Shown: piece by piece, positions 1 through 8,813 of the stretch
How the letters are laid out: each line of letters begins with the position of its first letter
How positions within the stretch are numbered: the stretch's first letter is position 1
Assembly: GCA_910578585.1 (NCBI GenBank)
Contig: CAJTRG010000007.1
Location: 47,498 to 111,497 of the forward strand
DNA from: an uncultured Mailhella sp.
GTDB lineage: Bacteria > Desulfobacterota > Desulfovibrionia > Desulfovibrionales > Desulfovibrionaceae
DNA: 64,000 nt
Direction of reading: 5' to 3'
Program-made: the position numbers and the translations under genes
The notes under the pieces: model-generated
Told to the model about the DNA's origin: nothing
The model's input: only the letters and a program-made list of their open reading frames with translations
Databases searched by the model: none

Positions 1-897
1 TCTGCTGTCAGTATTGAAACAAATACAAGCGCCCTGTTCCCAAAAATAGCGCAAAATTATTTCTTCGGCTTTTGCCGCATAGACAAAACCCGCAAAAATT
101 ATGCATTTCCCCTGCAATAAATAGGGCATAAAATCTGCAAAATATGCTTCATAATCCTTATTGTTCAGCCCTGAAAGAAAATCAATATCCTGTATCTTAC
201 CCTCTTGATATTCCCTGAATGCCTGCACATACAGAGCTGTGCGATAAAGACTGTAGGCTGGTGTTGTCTGCCTCATTTCATGCATATTTTGCTCGTAGGC
301 AGCAAAAATTTCTTCTATATCTTCCAGCAAACTTTGCGCAAAAGACGATACTTCATCGGCATAGTGTACATTTTTTGGCAAAACAACATGCTCAAAACAT
401 TCTTCAAAAAGCGCATCCAGTCTTTGTGCCCAGGGATAAAACTTTGCCGCCTGCAAGGCTTCATCTGCAATTTTTTCACCTTGTTCATCCACGACTTCCA
501 TGCTGGAGGAAAAACGCGATTTTTTTTTCTGCTGCAAAATAGTTTTGACTGTTTCATAAAGTTTTGCACAGCGATCCAAAGGCTCCAGCTCAGAAAACAA
601 AGGCAGTCCCCGTTCAAAATGGTGCAGGCAAAGCGTATAAAATTCTTTATTGGTATAAATTTGCGGCAAAAGAGCCGGCTCATGCTTTTCTTTTGCCAAT
701 TTTTTGTAGCGTGAAATAAGATACCGTTTTGGACGAGAATTGGGAAATACCAGCACAATATCCTGCATGGAAACATGCTGCTCGGCTCTCATCGTATCCA
801 CAAGTTCCTGGATTTTATAAAGAAAATCCTCATTCCAGGGAATAACGGCAAAAGGATTTTTCCCTTTTCTTTGATAATTTTTACAATAATCTCGCAT
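1..897 (-). CDS. AddB-like PD-(D/E)XK nuclease, 5' part (runs off window)
   Basis: An open frame of 299 codons runs from an ATG at 897 to the window edge with no stop, so only the N-terminal part is present. It begins MRDYCKNYQRKGKNPF. A segment at residues 51-60 (FPNSRPKRYL) followed by LLPQIYT resembles the N-terminal pseudo-helicase block of AddB-type proteins. It starts 2 bp after the stop of the AddA-like gene, behind a GAGAG ribosome site, so the two are co-transcribed and probably form one double-strand-break end-processing complex. In most genomes addB precedes addA; here the order is reversed. The nuclease domain would lie outside the window, so the family call rests on the N-terminus and context. 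Confidence 0.7.
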   Translation of the reverse strand, partial: MRDYCKNYQRKGKNPFAVIPWNEDFLYKIQELVDTMRAEQHVSMQDIVLVFPNSRPKRYLISRYKKLAKEKHEPALLPQIYTNKEFYTLCLHHFERGLPLFSELEPLDRCAKLYETVKTILQQKKKSRFSSSMEVVDEQGEKIADEALQAAKFYPWAQRLDALFEECFEHVVLPKNVHYADEVSSFAQSLLEDIEEIFAAYEQNMHEMRQTTPAYSLYRTALYVQAFREYQEGKIQDIDFLSGLNNKDYEAYFADFMPYLLQGKCIIFAGFVYAAKAEEIILRYFWEQGACICFNTDSR

Positions 898-899
898 AA

Positions 900-3800
900 T
901 TATTCACTCTCAACAAGGCAGCATTGTTCATTATCCAAATATACCAGAAGCCCAACCGTCTTTTTCCCCGTTGCCTTTGTGAGCAGATCAATATAATTCA
1001 AAATTTGCTTCTTATTATCGGGCACAGGCAATTTTTCCCCCACATAACCAGTTTTATAATCAACAGCTATATAAGCAATGTCTTGATATTTTTTACGAAG
1101 TTTTTCCGGAATTTCCACCATCAGGTCAACGCGGAATAATTCGCCCATTTCATTGGTAATGGAATGTTCCTTATAGCCGTATTTGAACCAAAAATCTGCA
1201 CCGCCAAAAGGCTCCGCCAAAGAAGCAAACCACTGCAATGATTTTTGCACTTGTTCATACAAATCTTTCTGCTCAGAATTTTGCAGACCACTTGCTTCTT
1301 GTGTACTTTGACCCAAAAAACGTCCATAGGGTAAATATTTCATAGCTTCAAAGCTGGCTCGTCTGCAATCTTCGACAACATCACCAGAGAACACTAAATA
1401 TTCCAAGCTCTTATGAATAACAGTTCCTCGTTTGTTAGAAGACAGTCCCTTTGCTCCCGTAAGTTCGTCCAAATCTGAACGGAAAATACGAAGCTGCGGC
1501 AGCCAGTCCATGCTGTGTTCCTGACTGTAGTCTTCTTCCTGCTGAGGTCTTGAAGTATCCGGGGCAGACACATGCTGTTTTTCTTTCTGGGAAGAAAGTA
1601 TATGTAAAATACGTTTTGCAACAAATAATGCATCGTCAGAAAGAATTTTTACTTCAACCACAGGAGCAGTTTCCTGTTCGTTTTGCTCTTCATCATTCTC
1701 GTGTTTTTTCTTAGGTGTTTTTTCTTCTCTGTATTCCTCAAAAAATGCTGCTAATTGTTCCCGTTCATTCTTTGTAAGCAATTTTTGGGTATTTTTCTTT
1801 TCTTTTTCGTCAGTCAGTTCAAAAACATATTCTAAAATACGCAGCATTTTTTCAGAAACAGCAGACCTGCAATTTTCTCCAAAATGCAGACAATCTGCAT
1901 TTTCCTCAAAAGCCAATTGTTTTAAATCTTCTTTTGCTCTTTCTAAAAATGCTTTAAGAAAACGGTAAAAAAGACCATTTTTCTTTGAACTGTATGCTTC
2001 CGGAATAAAAATATGCAGTTCCTGTTTGGGTCTTGTCCATGCAACATACAAAAGATTGATACATTCCTTCACTTTCTCTGCTATGGCCTCATAATAGGGA
2101 GCACCATATTTTCTATCCAGTTTTGCATAAACAGGATAGATCTTCTCTTCAAAGGAGACATTAAATTGACTAATCTCATCCTGCACATCAATTTTGAAAT
2201 TATGCCATGGAATAATAACTGCCTCATATTCCAAACCTTTTGACTTATGCATAGTCAAAACAGAAACAGAATTTAAGCTTTCCGGAAGCGGTGCATTTTC
2301 CTTTTCGCCATTTTCTTCCCACCAGCTCAAAAAAGCATGCAGATCAACAATTCCCTTTTCTTCTGCCAGATATGCCAATTCTTTTAAACGGAGTAAATAG
2401 ACGGCAGCTTCCGGATTTCGTTCCATAATCCCCATACGGTTGTAGATTTCACACAGCGTATCATAGGCAGTTAAAAGATTTGCCCCGTCCACAAGCACTT
2501 GAAAATATTTTCTCCACAAGTCAGGATATTTTTCGCGAAAAGCAGTGAATAAAAATTCTTTGCGGGAATTTGCAAAAAAGTCAAAAAGCTCTTCTGCCGG
2601 GCAGTTTTCAGAAAAAGACTTTGGCAAAATATGTCTGCTCAAAAGCACCTGACAAAGAGCACTTTCATCAAGCGGATTTTCCAGAAAACGCAAAAATGAA
2701 ATAACTTCAATAATAACAGGATGCTCTTTTAATCCTAAACTTCCCTGACTCACAACAGGAATAGAACGTTCCAATAAAATTTGTGAAACAAGGGATGCTT
2801 GACTGTTATTGACGGTTAAAATTGCAATCTTGCTGTAACCGCCATATTTTTCAGATAAATTTTGTACCATTTCCGGCAGAAGAGAAAGCACCGCCACATC
2901 AAATAAAGCGTCTGCCTCCTTGAGCGTATGCACTTCCACCACGCCTTTCTTTCCCGCTTTTTTGAGACGCTTTTCATCAATTTGCTGCTCAACATGTTCA
3001 TAGTCTTTGCATAAAGATCTGCTTGTTCTTTCAAGAAGATCTGCCGGGAAATTTTCATCTGCGGAAGAAGGAAAGAGCAGGGCTATTTCAGGATGTATAT
3101 GTTCTGCATTTAATTGGGCTAAATTTCTGAAAAAAGTATTATTCCAGGCAACAATATTTTCTGCACTTCGCCAGTTGCAGGGTAAATTATCGTCAGAAAA
3201 TCCCCTTGCCAAAAACTTCAACTCTTTTGGAGCATCAGAAAATAAACTTGCTTTGCCGCCGCGCCAGCCATAAATTGCCTGTTTTACATCACCAACAAAG
3301 AAAACTGAACCGCCGCTTGCCAGTGATTCACTGGATAAATCTTTCAGCGCATTCCACTGGGCAACACTGGTATCTTGAAATTCATCATACAAAATATGCT
3401 TTATCCGTGTTCCCAGACGGCAATAGGCAGCCGGAATAAGTTGTTCTTCCTGTTTCTTTTGCGCCCCAAGCAAACTTGCGATAATATGGGGCATTTTTTG
3501 TGTATTGATGCATTGCTTTTGCCTTTCATAGGCATTAAGGCGCAAGGAAAGCTCGGCTGAAATTTTGATTGCAGGCAGCATCAGTGCATAATTTTTATAA
3601 ACAGGCTCAACTAAACGTATTTTCTGTATAATATCCTGCAATTCCTGATAATATTCTGAAGCCTTTGTTATATCTCCCGTATTATTTTTAAGAAGAACTC
3701 CGGCAAAACTTTCTTTCTTCAAATACGCTGAAGAGAAATTATTCTCCTGCAAAGCTTTTATGAAACCTTTATGCACAGTGATATTCTGCTCTTCTATGCA

Positions 3801-4583
3801 CGTTTTAATATTTTGTACTGTTTCACAAAGTTTTTGCGGCAGTTCAGCATTTTTCTGTTTTAAAAATGCATAATTTTGCTTTAATGCTTCAAACTCCTCT
3901 GCAGAAACTATTTCATTATTTTTTATGAAATAAGAAACGAATTTTGCCACTTGCTCAAACAAGGAGGATTTTGCCAAAAAACTTGCATGTTCAGAATTTT
4001 CAAATTTATTTTTGCAAAGTTCATGAAAATAAGGTGCATAATTTATTGCATTGGCATCGCAGGAATTTTCATGTTCAATGCTTTGTTCCGCCAGTTTTAC
4101 ATACAGTTCTTCAATAAAATCCTCAGAACCAAAACTTGTTTCAAAATGTGGAGAATAGCCCAGTTCCAAAGCAAAAAGCCCAATAATTTGATTGAGCAAA
4201 CTGTCAATAGTACGGATATTAAGCGCTCCGTACTGCTGAAAAATCCGTTCCAGTATGGCACGGGCCTGCAAAGATTTTTCTTCCAATTCCTCTTGAGTCT
4301 TGCAGCCAGCTTCCTCCAAGGAAAGTTCTTTTAAAGCATACTGCTTGAGCTTCGCAATTACCTTTTCTTTCATTTGATTGGCAGCAAGATTGGTAAAAGT
4401 AATAGCAAGAAGTTCAGAAAAATTAAATTGTGCTTTATTCTTTACAGGCTTACAGCTTTCGCAAGGCGCAATATCACTGTCAAAAAGCAAATTGACAAAA
4501 CGTGTTGTCAGGGTGTGGGTTTTCCCAGACCCGGCTGACGCATTCATTTTTACCAGATTTGCTGATTTTGTACTTTTACTCAT
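900..4583 (-). CDS. addA: AddA/RecB-like UvrD-family helicase-nuclease
   Basis: A 1227-residue superfamily 1 helicase with a C-terminal nuclease, expected to resect double-strand breaks for recombination. Walker A is at about residues 14-21 (ASAGSGKT), Walker B is the segment YDEFQDTS, motif III is GDVKQAIYGWRGG, a late helicase motif is VLTMHKSKGLEYE, and motif VI is LLYVAWTRPKQ. The C-terminus carries a RecB-type nuclease core: GTVIHKSLEYL (His), FRVDLMVE (Asp) and VDYKTG (Asp-x-Lys), so both activities look intact. I chose the ATG at 4583 because it overlaps the phosphofructokinase stop as ATGA and has AAGG upstream; the frame stays open further 5' but that part lies inside pfk. The AddB-like gene follows directly. 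Confidence 0.85.
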   Translation of the reverse strand: MSKSTKSANLVKMNASAGSGKTHTLTTRFVNLLFDSDIAPCESCKPVKNKAQFNFSELLAITFTNLAANQMKEKVIAKLKQYALKELSLEEAGCKTQEELEEKSLQARAILERIFQQYGALNIRTIDSLLNQIIGLFALELGYSPHFETSFGSEDFIEELYVKLAEQSIEHENSCDANAINYAPYFHELCKNKFENSEHASFLAKSSLFEQVAKFVSYFIKNNEIVSAEEFEALKQNYAFLKQKNAELPQKLCETVQNIKTCIEEQNITVHKGFIKALQENNFSSAYLKKESFAGVLLKNNTGDITKASEYYQELQDIIQKIRLVEPVYKNYALMLPAIKISAELSLRLNAYERQKQCINTQKMPHIIASLLGAQKKQEEQLIPAAYCRLGTRIKHILYDEFQDTSVAQWNALKDLSSESLASGGSVFFVGDVKQAIYGWRGGKASLFSDAPKELKFLARGFSDDNLPCNWRSAENIVAWNNTFFRNLAQLNAEHIHPEIALLFPSSADENFPADLLERTSRSLCKDYEHVEQQIDEKRLKKAGKKGVVEVHTLKEADALFDVAVLSLLPEMVQNLSEKYGGYSKIAILTVNNSQASLVSQILLERSIPVVSQGSLGLKEHPVIIEVISFLRFLENPLDESALCQVLLSRHILPKSFSENCPAEELFDFFANSRKEFLFTAFREKYPDLWRKYFQVLVDGANLLTAYDTLCEIYNRMGIMERNPEAAVYLLRLKELAYLAEEKGIVDLHAFLSWWEENGEKENAPLPESLNSVSVLTMHKSKGLEYEAVIIPWHNFKIDVQDEISQFNVSFEEKIYPVYAKLDRKYGAPYYEAIAEKVKECINLLYVAWTRPKQELHIFIPEAYSSKKNGLFYRFLKAFLERAKEDLKQLAFEENADCLHFGENCRSAVSEKMLRILEYVFELTDEKEKKNTQKLLTKNEREQLAAFFEEYREEKTPKKKHENDEEQNEQETAPVVEVKILSDDALFVAKRILHILSSQKEKQHVSAPDTSRPQQEEDYSQEHSMDWLPQLRIFRSDLDELTGAKGLSSNKRGTVIHKSLEYLVFSGDVVEDCRRASFEAMKYLPYGRFLGQSTQEASGLQNSEQKDLYEQVQKSLQWFASLAEPFGGADFWFKYGYKEHSITNEMGELFRVDLMVEIPEKLRKKYQDIAYIAVDYKTGYVGEKLPVPDNKKQILNYIDLLTKATGKKTVGLLVYLDNEQCCLVESE

Positions 4584-5884
4584 AACATACCTTTTAAGTG
4601 GCTTTGCCCTGTGGCAGCAAGCACAGAATGCCAATACTGAGAAGTAATGTCGAGTCTTCTGCGTTGTCTGGTAACCAGTTCAAAAGGCAAATGCACATAG
4701 CGGCCCATCAGCCTTGAAACAGCCATTTCTGTTTTTCCGCTCATGCCGGCATCCACAGCCAGACGGCCTAAAAATCCGCAGTAAACCCGGTCGTCCGCAT
4801 TGGCAGGCACAGCACGCACCATATAGCTTGGGTCAATGTATTTGATAACAACAGGAAAATCTCTTTCTTTGAAATATGCTTTAATTTCTTTTTGCAAATA
4901 CTGTCCGATATCCTGCAAAATAATGTTGCCGGAACTGTCTTTTTGCCCTGTTTCCTGCATAAGATACTGGCCAGCTCCTTCTGCCACCACAATAACCGCA
5001 TGGTGCCGATGAATAAGCCTTTCTTCCAAAGCAGGCAAAAGACCGCCTTCCCCATGCAGAACAAATTCTGCTTCCGGCACAAGCACAAAGTTAACAAGAC
5101 TCAAAGATACAGTCGCATGGGTCGCAATAAAACCAGATTCACGTCCCATAAGCTTGACAATGCCAATACCATTATTCATGCCCACAGCTTCGGTATGCGC
5201 GGCGGCAATGGCTTTGGTTGCCTCGTCCACAGCCGTTACAAAACCAAAGGACTGTTCCACAAAGTTGATATCATTATCAATGGTTTTTGGCACACCAATA
5301 ACAGAAAGGGTCAAATTATGCTCTTTGACTGCATTGGAAATTGACCTGGCAGCTTTCATGGTTCCGTCACCGCCCAGCACAAAGAGCAAATTAATGCCCT
5401 TTTCATAGAGAAAATCAGCAATTTTATCAAAATCCTGCGCCCCGCGGGAAGAACCTAAGACAGTGCCGCCCAGCATATAAATTGTAGATACAAAATCAGG
5501 CGTTAAATCTATGAGCTGATGTCCGTATTTTTCAGGAATAAAACCTTCCAAACCATAGGGAATGCCCACAATATTGCGCACCCCGTACCCATACCAGAGT
5601 TCCATAACAATGGCACGGATAACATCATTCAGCCCCGGGCATAAACCGCCGCAGGTCACAATGCCAACCTTGGTTTTGGCAGGATCAAAAAAGATTTTTT
5701 CGCGCGGGCCTGCTTCCTGAAAATAGAGCGTGCTTGCTTCATTTTCTGCCTCAGTCCCACAGGCTTTTATAAATTCATCAGAAACATTGATAGGTATATA
5801 CTCATCACTGACAGCACCATGCATTTTTCTCGGATTATCAATAATGCATTTTCCTAAATTTTTAATAATAAATTGTTTTCCCAT
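4580..5884 (-). CDS. pfkA: ATP-dependent 6-phosphofructokinase
   Basis: A 434-residue phosphofructokinase that phosphorylates fructose 6-phosphate in glycolysis. Visible motifs are GGLCPGLND (79-87), GGDGT (171-175), PKTIDND (199-205) and MGRESGF. The Gly in GGDGT predicts ATP use, since pyrophosphate enzymes carry GGDD; the Lys in PKTIDND is shared with long ATP-PFKs of the plant, trypanosome and spirochaete type rather than the 320-residue E. coli enzyme. A GAGG ribosome site precedes the start. The stop overlaps the addA start by 4 bp, so translation of the two may be coupled, although no functional link is obvious. Confidence 0.9.
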   Translation of the reverse strand: MGKQFIIKNLGKCIIDNPRKMHGAVSDEYIPINVSDEFIKACGTEAENEASTLYFQEAGPREKIFFDPAKTKVGIVTCGGLCPGLNDVIRAIVMELWYGYGVRNIVGIPYGLEGFIPEKYGHQLIDLTPDFVSTIYMLGGTVLGSSRGAQDFDKIADFLYEKGINLLFVLGGDGTMKAARSISNAVKEHNLTLSVIGVPKTIDNDINFVEQSFGFVTAVDEATKAIAAAHTEAVGMNNGIGIVKLMGRESGFIATHATVSLSLVNFVLVPEAEFVLHGEGGLLPALEERLIHRHHAVIVVAEGAGQYLMQETGQKDSSGNIILQDIGQYLQKEIKAYFKERDFPVVIKYIDPSYMVRAVPANADDRVYCGFLGRLAVDAGMSGKTEMAVSRLMGRYVHLPFELVTRQRRRLDITSQYWHSVLAATGQSHLKGML

Positions 5885-5929
5885 TTTTTCCCTCTCTATT
5901 TCTGCTTATTGCGTATTTATTTCAAAAAA

Positions 5930-7231
5930 TTATGCTTCAATATCCCCAAGCAGCGCCCTGGCAAAATCATCAGGATTGAAAGGACGCAAATCTTCCATTT
6001 TTTCCCCAAGTCCCACAAAGGTAATGGGCACTTCAAAGGTGCTTGCCACAGACATGGCAACGCCGCCCTTGGCTGTTCCGTCAAGCTTGGTTAAAATAAT
6101 TTCGCTGACGCCGCCAATTTCTTTAAATACCTTTGTTTGCTGGATGGCGTTTTGACCCGTGGTGGCATCAATCACTAAAATACTTCTATGGGGAGCACCT
6201 TCGTGCTTTTTGCCCAGCACATTTTTAATTTTTTGCAGCTCATCCATTAAATTGCTTTTATTATGCAGTCTTCCTGCTGTATCAATAAAGACAAGATCAT
6301 AGTTTCCGGCAAGAGCCTTATCCATGGCTTCATAGGCAACTGCGGCAGGATCAGCATTGCTTCCCTTGGAATAAAAATCCACATCAATGCGTTTTGCCCA
6401 TTCTTCCAATTGTTCCACAGCAGCAGCTCTAAACGTATCCGCGCCGGCAATCAGGAGTTTCTTCCCCTGCATTTTTGCTCTATAGGCAAGCTTTGCAATG
6501 GTTGTGGTTTTGCCTACCCCGTTCACACCCACCACGAGCACAACTTCCGGTAAGTTTATAGCAGTAATGCGGCGGGGCATTTTGAAAAGTTCGCGCACTT
6601 CCTTCTGTAAATAAGGTAATAATTCCTTGGTATTATCAATATTATTTTGCTTGGCATGACGGCGAAGTTTTTCCACCAGCTGCATGGAAAGTTCAGCCCC
6701 CATATCAGACATGATAAAGAGTTCTTCAAGATCCTCAAAAAAGGCTTCACTTGCCTTACTGTGTCCAGATATAATACTTTGTAGCCCCTTGCCCAGTTGA
6801 TTTCTGGTTTTTTCAAGCCCTGTTTGCAGTTTTGCAAAAACAAGGTCTTTTTCGCTTTCTTCATCTTCCATTTCAAGGGCAAGCGCAAGGCGATACTGCA
6901 ATTCAGAGCGAAAATCCTGCACATATTGATAATCCATTTTCTTTGTCCAGGATTTGAAATCATCAATAAATTTTTGCGCTTCCTCTTCTGGAGTTTCAAG
7001 GGCTTTTAATAAAATTCCAAGCCGTGCCCAAAGCGTTTCATCAGTTTTTTCAACGCCTTCCAATATCACTTGCAGCCAGGCAGAAAGCTTTGGCTCGCAT
7101 TGTCTTAATTTTATGGTAAATTGCTCTAAATCCTCAAAACTCACTTGTACATTTCCATTTTCCTGTCTATTTTCTTGTTTTGGCTCATTTGAAGATTGAA
7201 ACATTTTCTTAACAGCAGAAAAAAAGCCCAT
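5930..7231 (-). CDS. ftsY: Signal recognition particle receptor FtsY
   Basis: A 433-residue SRP receptor GTPase that docks SRP-ribosome complexes at the inner membrane. The NG domain carries G1 GVNGVGKTTT, G3 DTAGR and G4 TKLDGTAKGG, and the protein ends soon after the conserved LGEKMEDLRPF segment. The N-terminal region is of moderate length and rich in acidic residues and glutamine, as expected for the membrane-targeting A domain. The ATG at 7231 (MGFFSAVKKMF) has a perfect GGAGG seven bases upstream. An in-frame extension reaches 7486 but overlaps the divergent gene at 7383 and is not needed. Confidence 0.95.
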   Translation of the reverse strand: MGFFSAVKKMFQSSNEPKQENRQENGNVQVSFEDLEQFTIKLRQCEPKLSAWLQVILEGVEKTDETLWARLGILLKALETPEEEAQKFIDDFKSWTKKMDYQYVQDFRSELQYRLALALEMEDEESEKDLVFAKLQTGLEKTRNQLGKGLQSIISGHSKASEAFFEDLEELFIMSDMGAELSMQLVEKLRRHAKQNNIDNTKELLPYLQKEVRELFKMPRRITAINLPEVVLVVGVNGVGKTTTIAKLAYRAKMQGKKLLIAGADTFRAAAVEQLEEWAKRIDVDFYSKGSNADPAAVAYEAMDKALAGNYDLVFIDTAGRLHNKSNLMDELQKIKNVLGKKHEGAPHRSILVIDATTGQNAIQQTKVFKEIGGVSEIILTKLDGTAKGGVAMSVASTFEVPITFVGLGEKMEDLRPFNPDDFARALLGDIEA

Positions 7232-7382
7232 ATTTTCCTCCAAGACTGATAAACATAGCATTATTTTAGCATAACTGCTCCATTTTGTATAGAATAAAAA
7301 CTTCTCTTTTTTTGCAGAAAGGCATAAAGTTATTTTTAAAGCAACCGATAAGCAAAATGAAAAACCAGAAAAGGAAGACGTC

Positions 7383-7859
7383 ATGTCTAATACCTTAGAC
7401 AAATACAGTTTGAATAAAATCCAAAAAGCCAGTATTCGGGCGCTTTTACAGGGCTTGCCCCAATACCAGAAGAAACCCAGTATCAACCAATACGAAAAAC
7501 AGTTGGTGGAAACTCGGACTATGATTTACCACAAACAAACCAGACGTCTTATAACCGGTGAAGAACTCAAAGATCAAAGTGCGCGCAAAGCTTTTGTCAT
7601 TTCCCGAGTTGCCCGAGAGCTTTGGACAAATTTCTGCATACGCGGTGAAGAAACTGCCATGCTTGCCCATTTGCAAAAAGAACTTTGTGAATTTTTCAAT
7701 GCAAAACTCCATTTTCTCTATATTCCCGGCAGTATTGAACTTGTGATCAGCAAAGAAGAAGGAGATGCCATGGTTCCTTTAAACCGTGATGAACATTATG
7801 CTGTTATCAATAAAGCCTGGGAAATTTGTCAGGAAGTGGTTGCTTCCTATATTTCATAA
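7383..7859 (+). CDS. Conserved hypothetical protein, 158 aa
   Basis: I do not recognise the family. The protein is soluble, with no signal peptide or membrane segment, basic in its first 70 residues and more acidic towards the C-terminus, which ends in a probable amphipathic helix (NKAWEICQEVVASYIS). AAGGAA lies before the ATG. It is transcribed divergently from ftsY across about 150 bp and is followed by a separate promoter for the next gene, so it appears to be a single-gene unit. Codon use resembles its neighbours, which supports a real gene. Confidence 0.7.
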   Translation: MSNTLDKYSLNKIQKASIRALLQGLPQYQKKPSINQYEKQLVETRTMIYHKQTRRLITGEELKDQSARKAFVISRVARELWTNFCIRGEETAMLAHLQKELCEFFNAKLHFLYIPGSIELVISKEEGDAMVPLNRDEHYAVINKAWEICQEVVASYIS

Positions 7860-7928
7860 ATTTTGCAATTTTTAAAGTTCGCTAACACTTGCTATTTTCT
7901 CTTTAATTTTTCTTATTAGGAATTATTC

Positions 7929-7957
7929 TTGACAAGAAATAAAATTTCACGTATAGA
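7929..7957 (+). promoter_or_regulatory. Sigma-70 type promoter for the gene at 7995
   Basis: A consensus TTGACA at 7929-7934 and TATAGA at 7952-7957 are separated by 17 bp. The expected transcript start lies about 30 bp upstream of the start codon, behind the site AGGAGC. Confidence 0.75.
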
Positions 7958-7994
7958 GTATTTCAACAACTATTAAATAAAAGGAGCTTTCTTA

Positions 7995-8351
7995 ATGAAT
8001 ACTGAAATTAAAACATTAAAAGATGTAGCTTCTCTTGTTATTGATTGGAATCTTGCCCCGGAAGATGCTGTAACCCTGTATTTGGAATGGGGAAATAATA
8101 ACTGGCATGCTGAACACGCACCTGTGCGCTCAAAAGACGATTTTGCCACCTATTTTGTTGTGGATAATTGGGAAGAAAAACCTACTGTCCGTCTTGTTCG
8201 CCGTAATTCTGAACAGGCAGTTGACTTGCTCACGGTGGATTTGCCGAAAGATTTGGAAGAAGAATTCAAAAAAGAACACGAAGGCTTAAAAGGTCTTTAT
8301 TCTCCAACAGAAAGCATCAAAAAATGGCTTCAGCAAGAAATCTATGCATAA
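7995..8351 (+). CDS. Small conserved protein, DVU0772-like
   Basis: A 118-residue acidic soluble protein with a strong ribosome site. The segments EDAVTLYLEWGNNNWHAEH, VRSKDDFATYFVV and VRLVRRNSE look like the short conserved proteins of Desulfovibrio that are named DVU0772 family; this match is from memory and should be confirmed by search. No biochemical function is known to me. It has its own near-consensus promoter and its own terminator, so it is monocistronic and probably well expressed. Confidence 0.7.
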   Translation: MNTEIKTLKDVASLVIDWNLAPEDAVTLYLEWGNNNWHAEHAPVRSKDDFATYFVVDNWEEKPTVRLVRRNSEQAVDLLTVDLPKDLEEEFKKEHEGLKGLYSPTESIKKWLQQEIYA

Positions 8352-8397
8352 ACTAAACAACCTGAAAAGCATAAGAAGATAAACAACTCCTCTAAAG

Positions 8398-8421
8398 CTC
8401 CCCTTTCTGGGGAGTTTTTTT
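8398..8421 (+). terminator. Rho-independent terminator
   Basis: Stem CTCCCC (8398-8403) and GGGGAG (8409-8414) with loop TTTCT is followed by seven T residues. It ends the transcript of the gene at 7995. Confidence 0.9.
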
Positions 8422-8607
8422 GTTAACTAGAACATTTTCGCATAATATTCATAATATATTTTATCTTGGAAGGGATTATAATTCTGTTGCCGCTATCCAT
8501 AAAACGCACCATTCGCTAAAGACTGCCACTCCTCCAAGTCCATACCTGTTTTGCTTTATTATATCATTTAAGGATATTTCTAAAAAACTACATTAAAAAA
8601 TTAGCAT
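8422..8607. other. Gene-free stretch, possible repeat remnant
   Basis: No gene is seen between the terminator at 8421 and the repeat at 8608. The stretch includes GTCCATACCTGTTTTG and, nearer 8490, CCGCTATCCA. Close relatives of both strings occur at 15646-15700 in a different arrangement, which suggests the debris of another repeat family. Confidence 0.4.
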
Positions 8608-8808
8608 AAAAAGTTTTGTAAAGGGGTGCAGGGGAAGAAACTTTTTCAGCCACCGAAGGCGACGAAGTCGTTTGCGTTTGCGAAGAATGAGCAATTACGC
8701 AAATGGACAGCAGAGATGCCACCGAAGGCGACGAAGTCGTTTCTCTTATGTCGAGTTTACGAGACTTAGAGAAATGGACAGCAGAGATAAAGTTTTTCCC
8801 CAGCAAAA
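8608..8808 (-). repeat. 201-bp structured intergenic repeat, copy 1
   Basis: This segment matches 54275-54475 in inverted orientation with only about two mismatches. Both ends carry related inverted sequences (GCAGGGGAAAAACTTT and GCAGGGGAAGAAACTTT in opposite orientation). Inside are two modules, each with CTCTGCTGTCCA, a hairpin and the palindromic CGACTTCGTCG. Read in the direction of lnt it starts 6 bp after the lnt stop codon. The sense strand is open for about 60 codons in both copies, but nothing else suggests coding. It resembles a MITE or a 3'-UTR-associated RNA repeat. Confidence 0.85.
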
Positions 8809-8813
8809 ATGCT

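Noticed and set aside
205..714. Plus-strand open frame of 169 codons opposite the AddB-like gene
   Set aside because: The minus strand is open over the full 897 bp, continues the addA operon and has recognisable motifs; this frame is its shadow.
7232..7486. Longer N-terminus for FtsY
   Set aside because: It would overlap the divergent gene at 7383, has no ribosome site, and the GGAGG before 7231 fixes the start.
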